A stretch of 64,000 nucleotides of DNA from Acidimicrobiaceae bacterium (GTDB taxonomy: Bacteria > Actinomycetota > Acidimicrobiia > Acidimicrobiales > RAAP-2). Both the position numbers and the translations under genes were made by a program. The notes under the pieces were generated by a model. That model was not told the DNA's origin, did not search any database, and worked only from the letters and a program-made list of their open reading frames with translations. Shown piece by piece: positions 21,071 through 28,783 of this stretch. The stretch's first letter is position 1. Each line of letters opens with the position of its first letter. The stretch is from contig JAOBWI010000003.1 of the NCBI GenBank assembly GCA_025463285.1, positions 66,720 to 130,719 on the forward strand. Reading direction: 5' to 3'.

Positions 21071-21480
21071 TGGGACGTGGGGGCAAACGCGACGGCGCCG
21101 GAGTCGAGCCCCAACCGGTTTCCGACGGGATCGTCGACGTGGCAACGTCGAACGGCCGGAAGAGTGTTATCGGGACGCGCGTCACTGCGTGGAGCTCTCA
21201 TCGCGCAGTGATGCCGTCGTAGCAATCGATGACGAGAGCCGCGTGGGCCTTCATCGCCGGCACAATGAATCTGAAGTGGACACCGAGGCGCACGAGCGCC
21301 TCGTCGCGCTGGTACCAGCCAGCGCCCCGCGCGGCAAGAATCGGGGGGGGGGGGGGGGTTCGAGCGGCGTGAAAAGCTCCGACGTACGACTCGTCGCACC
21401 GATTTTTCGAACCCGGCGCAGTTGCGAACTGAAGGTGGTCGATTCGATAGGACGCGTGGTGGCCTCCAAAAGTGGGACAT
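21067..21480 (-). pseudogene. VOC/glyoxalase-family pseudogene with frameshift and internal C16 (G16 on +) tract
   Basis: Frame 1: YRIDHLQFATAPGS...ILAARGAGWYQRDEALVRLGVHFRFIVPAMKAHAALVIDCYDGI; then frame 2: RRCHVDDPVGNRLGLDSG. Confidence 0.75.
21343..21358. repeat. Homopolymer G16
   Basis: Direct reading: tcggggggggggggggggtt. Confidence 0.95.
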
Positions 21481-21507
21481 CGAAAACCTAGTAGTGTTCT
21501 ACGAGCC

Positions 21508-21609
21508 ATGGGATCACTAATTAAGAAGCGCCGCAAGCGCATGCGCAAGAAGAAGCACAAGAAGATGCTGAAGCGAACCCGCTTTCAGCGTCGCGCCGCC
21601 GGCAAATAG
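21508..21609 (+). CDS. Actinobacterial small ribosomal protein bS22 (AURKAIP1/COX24-like)
   Basis: 33-aa ORF MGSLIKKRRKRMRKKKHKKMLKRTRFQRRAAGK; matches remembered mycobacterial bS22 pattern; not in supplied ORF track. Confidence 0.88.
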   Translation: MGSLIKKRRKRMRKKKHKKMLKRTRFQRRAAGK

Positions 21610-21615
21610 GGTTCT

Positions 21616-22371
21616 TTACGCCTCACTCGGCGTCGTGAAGGTCTGGCGAAACTGAACTAACCCCTCGGGACCCATGACGTCCCAGGTCGACACGTCGCTT
21701 TCGAGGTGTCCTTCCACGAACAGCGTCGAGCCCGATCCAGCTAGATGCACCCGACCTCCCAACGTGGCTCGCAGCCAGTCCATCGTCTCGGCCAGGCGGG
21801 GCTCCGCCCGGCGAGCGGCCCTTTCTAGGTGGTTACGTCCGTCGGGGTGCTCTCCGCTCGCCGTCAACTCATCAAAAGCCTGGTAACACGCGGCCGTGTT
21901 CACCCCGAAACTCAAGAGAACGAGTGTGACCGCCCGGCGCTCATAGGGCAGGGGCGTCAACAACTCCCCGACCCCCTCAACCAGTGCCCGCCCGCCCATT
22001 TGGCAGAACGGCACGTCGCCACCGAGCGTGAGCGCCTGGTCGTTACTCACGCGACCGGCCCAGCGCAGCATCGCTCCGGCGTCGGCACTTCCGCCGCCCA
22101 GTCCTCCGCCGGGGGGGATGACTTTGTGTACGGTGACGCCGGCCCGACGCCCCACCAACGCCAGCGTGCGCGCCACCAGATTGCTGTCGTCCACCGGAAG
22201 TCCGGAGTAGGGGCCCTCCAGTCGCAGGTAGTCCCCGCCAGGGTCGATCTCCAGGCGATCGGCGACGTCGAGGGTCACCATCTCCGAGCGCAGCGTGTGC
22301 CAACCATTGTCGCGCCGACCCGTGACCTCCAAGAACCAGGTCAGCTTGGCCGGCGCCAGAACCTCGATCAT
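21616..22371 (-). CDS. ispE: 4-diphosphocytidyl-2-C-methyl-D-erythritol kinase
   Basis: APAKLTWFLEVTGRRDNGWHTLRSEMVTLD...PPGGGLGGGSADAGAMLR. Confidence 0.95.
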   Translation of the reverse strand: MIEVLAPAKLTWFLEVTGRRDNGWHTLRSEMVTLDVADRLEIDPGGDYLRLEGPYSGLPVDDSNLVARTLALVGRRAGVTVHKVIPPGGGLGGGSADAGAMLRWAGRVSNDQALTLGGDVPFCQMGGRALVEGVGELLTPLPYERRAVTLVLLSFGVNTAACYQAFDELTASGEHPDGRNHLERAARRAEPRLAETMDWLRATLGGRVHLAGSGSTLFVEGHLESDVSTWDVMGPEGLVQFRQTFTTPSEA

Positions 22372-23186
22372 CGCGCCACCGCCAACGCCGCGAACTCTTC
22401 TAGCGTGAGCTCCTCTGGTCGACGGGTCCCCAGCACGCCCGAGCGTTCAAAGACTCCCTCGCTGGCCCACGGAGCTAAGGACCGTCGCAGCATCTTGCGA
22501 CGTTGACCAAAGGCCAGGCGAATCATGGCGAAGAGGTCCTCCTCGCTCACTAGGTCAGGGTCAACTCTCACCCGCTCGCGACGAACCAGTGAGACCAAGA
22601 CCGACTCCACCTTGGGTTTTGGTAGAAAAACCGACGGCGGGACCTTCCCCACGACCTTGGCGTCGGCGAAGTACTGCACGCGTAAGGAGACCGCGCCGTA
22701 CGCCTCGTCACCGGCGTGAGCCGCGAGCCGCTCCCCCGCTTCTTTTTGCACCATCACCAACATGCGCGTAATAAGAGGCTCGCCCTCTAAGAGGTGCAGC
22801 ACTAGGGGCGTCGCGACGTTGTAGGGCAAGTTCGCCACCACGACGCTGGGGTGGCCCTCAAGGATGGACGCGTAGTCCGCCTCGAGAGCGTCGGCGTGAT
22901 GAAGGACCACGCCCGTGCCCTCGAGGACCTTGTGCAGCGGCTTGATGAGATAGCGATCGTACTCGAGGGCGATGACGCGGGCCCCGGTCTCGGCGAGGGC
23001 CAAGGTCAGCGAGCCGAGGCCGGCACCGATCTCTACTACCTGGTCACCCGCGCCGACGTCGGCCAGACGGGCGATGCGGCGCACGGTATTGGGATCCACC
23101 ACGAAGTTCTGTCCCAGCGCGCGCGAGGGGGTGAGTCCGTGATCTTTTAGGAGCGCAACGACGTGGCTACGGGTGTGGGTCACCAC
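22368..23186 (-). CDS. rsmA: 16S rRNA (A1518/A1519) dimethyltransferase
   Basis: ALGQNFVVDPNTVRRIARLADVGAGDQVVEIGAGLGSLTLALAE...VVANLPYNVATPLVLHLL. Confidence 0.96.
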   Translation of the reverse strand: MVTHTRSHVVALLKDHGLTPSRALGQNFVVDPNTVRRIARLADVGAGDQVVEIGAGLGSLTLALAETGARVIALEYDRYLIKPLHKVLEGTGVVLHHADALEADYASILEGHPSVVVANLPYNVATPLVLHLLEGEPLITRMLVMVQKEAGERLAAHAGDEAYGAVSLRVQYFADAKVVGKVPPSVFLPKPKVESVLVSLVRRERVRVDPDLVSEEDLFAMIRLAFGQRRKMLRRSLAPWASEGVFERSGVLGTRRPEELTLEEFAALAVAR

Positions 23187-24088
23187 GTAACTTTGACACT
23201 GATCACGCCCCTCCAGAGGGGAGCCAGTTGGACGAACTGGGACTCAGAGAGATCGACCACCCGATTGCCGCCGGCGGGCTCGCGATCAGAGACAACGCAG
23301 GTGATGGCCTTGCCGGTCGACAGGTCGCGAATGGTGATCGTGGTGCCCTTAGGTAAGTACCAGGTGGCGCAACGCCCGGGTACGTAGTGGTACCAGGTAG
23401 CGACACCGATCTTAAAGCCCGTGCCGTTGACCACCCCGCCCGCCGCGACAGCGGGCGGGGTGGCCACGGGAGCGACGGTCTTGATGGGAGCGGGCCGGCT
23501 CATGGCGACCCGTACCGTGATACGCGCGTGCCAAGCCACCTTGGTGCCCGGGGCGACCGACTGGGCCAGAACGACCCTCCAGGCTCCATTCGTACTTCCT
23601 GGTCCCACGGGGTCGAAGTAGAGCTGGGCCCGGTGCATGGCCAGGAGGGCCTCGGCGTGGGTGAGGTCAATGAGTCGCGGCACTGCTCGCGGAGCGCGGG
23701 GATTGACGTTGGTGACCGTGAGGGTCGCCTCGCCGTGCCACTTGATCTCGACGCCGGGCCGGGGTGACTGAGCCGTGACGTCGAACCATCGATCGACGTT
23801 GCTGCCCGGTCCTTTGGTGACGAAGTAGAGGCCGTTGTTGCGCATGATGCGATACACGTCGACACGACCGCGCCCAATGAGGTCGGGCATGCGAACCGGT
23901 GCGCGCCGGCCCGCGGCGCCGACTGTGTTGGGCGTGAGCAGCACCAACGAGGTGGCCAATACGGCCAGCGTGGTACGAAGTAACCGCGGGCCGCAGAGCC
24001 CGCGTCGTGTTGTACTCAGATACCCGTCCTCCGCCAGGACCGCGCGATTATCCAGAAACTCGCCTCCCCACGCTAGAAGAGGGCGCAC
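23180..24088 (-). CDS. Secreted PASTA-repeat protein with C-terminal RlpA-like double-psi beta-barrel
   Basis: Two PASTA-like repeats (PDLIGRGRVDVYRIMRNNGL; PRLIDLTHAEALLAMHRAQL) followed by GVATWYHY...GTTITIRDLSTGKAITCVVSDREPAGGNRVVDLSESQFVQLAPLWRGVISVKV. Confidence 0.8.
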   Translation of the reverse strand: MRPLLAWGGEFLDNRAVLAEDGYLSTTRRGLCGPRLLRTTLAVLATSLVLLTPNTVGAAGRRAPVRMPDLIGRGRVDVYRIMRNNGLYFVTKGPGSNVDRWFDVTAQSPRPGVEIKWHGEATLTVTNVNPRAPRAVPRLIDLTHAEALLAMHRAQLYFDPVGPGSTNGAWRVVLAQSVAPGTKVAWHARITVRVAMSRPAPIKTVAPVATPPAVAAGGVVNGTGFKIGVATWYHYVPGRCATWYLPKGTTITIRDLSTGKAITCVVSDREPAGGNRVVDLSESQFVQLAPLWRGVISVKVTW

Positions 24089-24136
24089 TGGTCGGCAACT
24101 CAGGACACAAAGTCCGGAAAATACGGGGTTTTGGGC

Positions 24137-24931
24137 TCAGTCGGCGGGCAGCCTGAAGAGTCGCGCCGAGTTGCTCGACGTTGCCTCACGAAGGGCCGAG
24201 GGGTCCTCGTCGCGCAGTGCGGCCACAAACTCCCCCACCAGAGACACGTAGGCCGGCTCATTCTTCTGGCCGCGGTACGGCGCGGGGGCGAGAAACGGAC
24301 TATCCGTTTCGACGTGGAGACGATCGAGTGGAACGAGTCGAGTCGCCTCGCGCAACAGTTCCGCATTCTTGAAGGTCACGATTCCCGAGAGGGAGATATC
24401 GCAACCCAGTGCCAAACAGCCTTCGGCCTCGTCGGGAGTTCCGGTGAAGCAGTGGATCACCGTGCGCGCCGGCACGCCGTCGCTCGCGAAGATGGCAAAG
24501 AGGTCGTCGAAGGCGTCGCGCGCGTGCACCACCAGAGTCAGATCGAGCTCGTGGGCCAAGGCGATCTGGGCGGAAAACGTCCGCCGTTGCGTCTCGCGCG
24601 GGGAGTGTTCGTAGAAATAATCAAGACCGCACTCCCCGATGCCCACCAGGCGAGGGTGGCCGGATCGTGCCAGTTGAGCGATGGGACCTAAGTCGTCTTT
24701 GGCGTCATGGGGGTGAAGGCCCACCGTGGCGAAGATCTCGACCGGACTGGTCAAGTGGGTAATTTCTAGGGCTTCAGCGGAACTGTCGGCTCCGGTACCG
24801 ATGACAACTACCCGATCGACGCCCGCGTCGTAGGCCCGTTCGAGGGTGGCGACGACCTCGTCGTGAGCGTGGGCTGGGGCGTCGAAAAACTCGCCCTGAA
24901 GGTGACAGTGCGCATCGGTCCAACCCTTCAT
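24137..24931 (-). CDS. tatD: TatD family DNase/hydrolase
   Basis: TDAHCHLQGE...GLHPHDA...GIGECGLDYFYEHSPRETQRRTF...ETDSPFLAPAPYRGQKNEPAYV. Confidence 0.95.
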   Translation of the reverse strand: MKGWTDAHCHLQGEFFDAPAHAHDEVVATLERAYDAGVDRVVVIGTGADSSAEALEITHLTSPVEIFATVGLHPHDAKDDLGPIAQLARSGHPRLVGIGECGLDYFYEHSPRETQRRTFSAQIALAHELDLTLVVHARDAFDDLFAIFASDGVPARTVIHCFTGTPDEAEGCLALGCDISLSGIVTFKNAELLREATRLVPLDRLHVETDSPFLAPAPYRGQKNEPAYVSLVGEFVAALRDEDPSALREATSSNSARLFRLPAD

Positions 24932-26460
24932 TGCTCGCTCTGAATTCGTGGAAAGAGGGAGTCCCCTTTCGTCACGTGGCGACCTCGCGGATACTGCCCC
25001 CACGTCACGGCCGTCGTAAAGGGCACCGCGCTCGGCGAGGCGTCCAGGCCGAGGCGTCGCCAGATCTCCTCAGCCACCCCCGGCATGGCGGGCGAGATCA
25101 GGATCGCTACCAGACGAATCGCCTCGAGCGCGTCGCCCATGACGGCCTCGAGCGCATCACCCGGCTCCATCTTCCAGGGCGCGTGCGTCTCTAAGTACGC
25201 GTTGGTGGCGCCGATTAGTTCCCAGGTCGCCTCTAAAGCTCGTTGCGGCGCGAAGCGCTCCCACGCCCGCGCCGCGTCGGCCGTGACAGCGTCAGCCACC
25301 TCGCGCAGCGACGAGTCGCTGCGCGGCGCGGGGCCGACGCCGGCGCACTTCGACGTCACGACCGCGGCCACGCGGGCCACCAGGTTGCCCAAGTTGTTGG
25401 CCAAGTCGGTGTTGTAGCGCGCGGCGATGCCTTCGAGAGAGAACTCACCGTCGTTGCCGAGGGCCGTGTCACGTAACAGGTAGTACCGCAGGGGATCGAC
25501 ACCGAACTCCTGGGAGAGGGCGATGGGCTCAATGTCGGTGATCTTCACCGCCCCTTCGGCCGCCATGGTCTTGCCGAGCTTCTCTCCCCCGATCAGCAGC
25601 CATCCGTTCACGTGAACGTGATGCACCGGGTCGAGTCCGGCGGCCATGCACATGGCGGGCCACCAGACCGTGTGAAACCGGAGAATCTCCTTGCCGATCA
25701 AGTGGTTCGACCAGGGCCACCAGTACTCGACCTCGTCGTCGTCACGTCCATACCCGATGGCCGACAGGTAGTTGATGAGCGCGTCGTACCACACGTAAAA
25801 GACGTGACGCTCGTCCCAGGGCACGGGTACCCCCCAGGAAATCGACGTACGGGTGATAGAGATGTCGCGCAGTCCGCCTTTGATAAAGGAGAGGGCCTCG
25901 TTGTACTTGGTGTCCGGCGTCACGAAGCCCGGGTGGGCTTCGAAGTAGTCGAGTAGGCGGTCCTGGAAAGCGCTCAGACGAAAGAACCAGTTCTCTTCTT
26001 CCATCTGCGTTAAGACGCTGTGGTGAATCGGACAGCGACCGTCGTCGCTCGCTTCGAGCGTGTAGTAGTCCTCGCAGCTCACGCAGTAGAGACCCTTATA
26101 TACGTCTTTGTAGATGTAACCGTTGTCGTAGATGGTGGAGAGGAACTTTTGCACCGTCTCGTAGTGGCGGGGTTCGGTGGTACGGATGAAGTCGTCGTAG
26201 CTGATATTCAGTACGTCCCAGGCCAGACGAAAGCGCTCGGAGGTTCGATCGGTCCACTCTTTGGGCGAGACGCCGTTCTTGGCCGCCGCGTCAGCCATCT
26301 TCTGTCCGTGCTCGTCGGTCCCGGTCAGGAATTTGACGTCGTCGCCGGCCAAGCGGTGCCAGCGGGCTAAAGCGTCCGCGTTCACCGTGGTGTAGGCCGA
26401 ACCCACGTGAGGCGCATCGTTGACGTAGTAGATGGGAGTCGTGAGATAGAAGCGGCTCAT
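24928..26460 (-). CDS. metG: Methionyl-tRNA synthetase
   Basis: FYLTTPIYYVNDAPHVGSAYTTVNADALARW...GTDEHGQKM; ATG at 26460; 4-bp overlap with tatD. Confidence 0.97.
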   Translation of the reverse strand: MSRFYLTTPIYYVNDAPHVGSAYTTVNADALARWHRLAGDDVKFLTGTDEHGQKMADAAAKNGVSPKEWTDRTSERFRLAWDVLNISYDDFIRTTEPRHYETVQKFLSTIYDNGYIYKDVYKGLYCVSCEDYYTLEASDDGRCPIHHSVLTQMEEENWFFRLSAFQDRLLDYFEAHPGFVTPDTKYNEALSFIKGGLRDISITRTSISWGVPVPWDERHVFYVWYDALINYLSAIGYGRDDDEVEYWWPWSNHLIGKEILRFHTVWWPAMCMAAGLDPVHHVHVNGWLLIGGEKLGKTMAAEGAVKITDIEPIALSQEFGVDPLRYYLLRDTALGNDGEFSLEGIAARYNTDLANNLGNLVARVAAVVTSKCAGVGPAPRSDSSLREVADAVTADAARAWERFAPQRALEATWELIGATNAYLETHAPWKMEPGDALEAVMGDALEAIRLVAILISPAMPGVAEEIWRRLGLDASPSAVPFTTAVTWGQYPRGRHVTKGDSLFPRIQSEQ

Positions 26461-26488
26461 CTGATCAGGATAGTAAGTGGGGACCCCT

Positions 26489-27337
26489 TTATTTTCGGGC
26501 GTCGAGCGCGAGTTGGTACACGTCGCGACGTGAAACTCCCAACGTCTCGGCCACGTACTCGACCGCGTCGCGCGTGCTGGCCCCGTCGTTCCACTGCTCG
26601 TGGAGCGCCGCCACCACCGTGTTGTCATCCACCTGTCCGTCGAAACTCTTTCCCTCGAGCACCACGACGATCTCGCCGACGACCTCTCGCGCGGCGAAGA
26701 TCGACGCCACCTCGTAAAGCGTGCCGCGCACCAACTCTTCGTGCAGTTTCGTCAGTTCTCGCGCTACCACCACCCGACGCTCGGGAAAGAGCGCCGCGAG
26801 CTCCTGGAGCACCGACGCGACGCGTTGAGGCGACTCGTAGAAGACAATGGTTCGCTCTTCCTTCGCCCACTGTTCGTAGCGGCGCCGACGCTCGCCCGAC
26901 TTTCGGGGCAAAAAGCCGTCCATGACAAACCGTTCGCTGGCCAGCCCGCTGATCGAGAGGGCGGCGATGACGGCCGAGGGACCCGGGGCGGTGGTGACCG
27001 TGAGGCCGGCGGCGAGAACGGCCGCCACCGCCCGCCCCCCCGGATCCGAGATGCCAGGGGTCCCGGCGTCGCTGATCAGCACGACCAACTCGCCCGCGCG
27101 CACGCGCGCGACGATCTGCTCGCTTTGGGCCGCCTCGTTATGCTCGTGCAGCGAGTGCAGTCGTCGGCCCGTCGCTACATCGTTCGCGCTAAACAGGACC
27201 CGCGAGTGGCGGGTGTCTTCGCAGTAAATTACGTCGGCCTCGCGAAAGAGCTCGAGGGCTCGACGAGAGAGATCGCCCAAGTTTCCAAGAGGTGTCGCGA
27301 CGAGCACCAACTGACCGACCGTCTTCGTCTCTTCCAC
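26489..27337 (-). CDS. rsmI: 16S rRNA (cytidine1402-2'-O)-methyltransferase
   Basis: LVLVATPLGNLGDLSRRALELFREADVIYCEDTRHSRVL...VLISDAGTPGISDPG. Confidence 0.96.
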   Translation of the reverse strand: MEETKTVGQLVLVATPLGNLGDLSRRALELFREADVIYCEDTRHSRVLFSANDVATGRRLHSLHEHNEAAQSEQIVARVRAGELVVLISDAGTPGISDPGGRAVAAVLAAGLTVTTAPGPSAVIAALSISGLASERFVMDGFLPRKSGERRRRYEQWAKEERTIVFYESPQRVASVLQELAALFPERRVVVARELTKLHEELVRGTLYEVASIFAAREVVGEIVVVLEGKSFDGQVDDNTVVAALHEQWNDGASTRDAVEYVAETLGVSRRDVYQLALDARK

Positions 27338-27387
27338 TGTTTCCTCGTTTGGCTAACGACACGCTCTACCCACTAACATTGTCACCT

Positions 27388-27471
27388 ATGTCAAAGCGGA
27401 CCGTGAAGCGCAAATTACGCGCCAAGAAGAAGGCCAACCACGGCAAGAAGCCGAACTGCGGTCGGGGCTAA
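27388..27471 (+). CDS. Actinobacterial small ribosomal protein bL37
   Basis: 27-aa ORF MSKRTVKRKLRAKKKANHGKKPNCGRG with the KANHGK(K/R)PN motif of mycobacterial bL37; not in supplied ORF track. Confidence 0.8.
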   Translation: MSKRTVKRKLRAKKKANHGKKPNCGRG

Positions 27472-27644
27472 CCCTTCTGGCCCCTCGGGGTATCTCTTTT
27501 CTGAAACTCTTTCAAAGTCCGTGAGTTTCACACGTTCGTCATCAAAGTGTTGTGTGAGCGTCTAGATAGCCTCACTTCGCTGTAATGCGCTGGCCGTAGA
27601 CCGGTCACATAAAAACACACCCCCACCACCGACGTACCGCGATT

Positions 27645-28706
27645 GTGCGTGCTCTCGCCTCGGCGAGCGCGCTGGCCACCTCATTTGTCCTGATTGCGAC
27701 GCCGGCTCACGGTGCCTCCAATCCAGGCTTCGTCCTCTACTCCGCCCAGGGCTACGACCAGGCAACAGTGACGGCATTTAACGCCACGAAGCCCGGTTTT
27801 ACCGTGACGTTGAATGACGACTCCACCGGCCCGCTTCTCCAACAGATCCAGGCCGAGGGTAACAACCCGAAATGGGGCGCACTCTGGGTGGACGGCACCG
27901 CCGCCTTCGCCCAGCTGGACAACGAGGGCATGCTCGTAAAGCACGTCGAGCCGTCGGTCGACTTCAACGCACTGGGCAAACAGAACGTGCCCAGTGACGG
28001 AAGTTTCATCCCCACCGGTCTCACCGTGACCGGAGCACTCTGCTACAACTCGGCCAAGGTGAAGGCCAGCCAACTACCGAAAACGTGGGCTCAGTTGACC
28101 GAGGCCAAGTACAGCGGTCAACTCGGCATGAACGACCCAGCGCAGTCCGGCCCCACCTTCCCCCTTATCGCGGGCGTGATGAACGAGATCGGCACTTACA
28201 AGAGCGGTTCGACGTCCGCGTCCGTGGCCAAGGGAAAGTCCTTCTTCCAGGCGCTGTCTAAGAACGGCCTCCTCGTGAGTTCCACGAACGGTCCCACCCT
28301 CGGCGCTATGGAAATAGGTTCGATCAACATGGCGGTCGTCCAAAGCTCCGCCTGCTACGGCGACGAGTTGAACGGCTCGTTCCCCTCGGTGCGCGTGAAG
28401 TACCTGAACTACTCGGTCGCGCTGCCGAGCGCCATCGGCATTGACGCGAAGGAGCCCACGATCGTTCAACAGGACGCCCAGAAGTTCGCGGACTGGGTCA
28501 TGTCAAAGGCTGGTCAGCACGTGATGCAAACGGGCGACCCCCAGGGAGACTCACTGTTCTGGCCCGTTCTCAACAATGAGCAGCCGGCCAACAAGATCAT
28601 CCCGCCGCTGTCTTCAACCCACGCGATCAGCATCAACCCCTACGTCTGGGGTCCGCTGGAGTCCTCCATCAATGCGTGGTTCGACAAGACCATCATCCCC
28701 GTCTAA
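27645..28706 (+). CDS. ABC transporter periplasmic substrate-binding protein (ferric iron/thiamine/AEP-type, family 1)
   Basis: Signal peptide; LYSAQGYDQATVTAFNATKPGFTVTLNDDSTGPLLQQIQAEGNNPKWGALWVDG; followed by two-module permease and ATPase. Confidence 0.85.
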   Translation: MRALASASALATSFVLIATPAHGASNPGFVLYSAQGYDQATVTAFNATKPGFTVTLNDDSTGPLLQQIQAEGNNPKWGALWVDGTAAFAQLDNEGMLVKHVEPSVDFNALGKQNVPSDGSFIPTGLTVTGALCYNSAKVKASQLPKTWAQLTEAKYSGQLGMNDPAQSGPTFPLIAGVMNEIGTYKSGSTSASVAKGKSFFQALSKNGLLVSSTNGPTLGAMEIGSINMAVVQSSACYGDELNGSFPSVRVKYLNYSVALPSAIGIDAKEPTIVQQDAQKFADWVMSKAGQHVMQTGDPQGDSLFWPVLNNEQPANKIIPPLSSTHAISINPYVWGPLESSINAWFDKTIIPV

Positions 28707-28737
28707 CCCCACATTCATCATCTCTCCCGACGTCGTT

Positions 28738-28774
28738 CCGAGAGCCTCGAAGTTCACGGCTTCGAGGCTCTCGG
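28738..28774 (+). promoter_or_regulatory. Intercistronic 15-bp perfect hairpin between binding protein and permease genes
   Basis: CCGAGAGCCTCGAAG-ttcacgg-CTTCGAGGCTCTCGG. Confidence 0.85.
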
Positions 28775-28783
28775 ATTTAAGCG

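Noticed and set aside
24932-25003. N-terminal extension of TatD to 25003
   Set aside because: Extension overlaps metG coding; MKGWTDAHCH at 24931 is the canonical start.
27472-27500. CCCCTCGGGG followed by tatctctttt as intrinsic terminator after bL37
   Set aside because: Stem of only four pairs with a two-base loop is too weak to call.
27541-27644. Possible riboswitch leader (e.g. TPP) upstream of the ABC binding protein
   Set aside because: No CTGAGA-type core or other recognisable riboswitch motif found.
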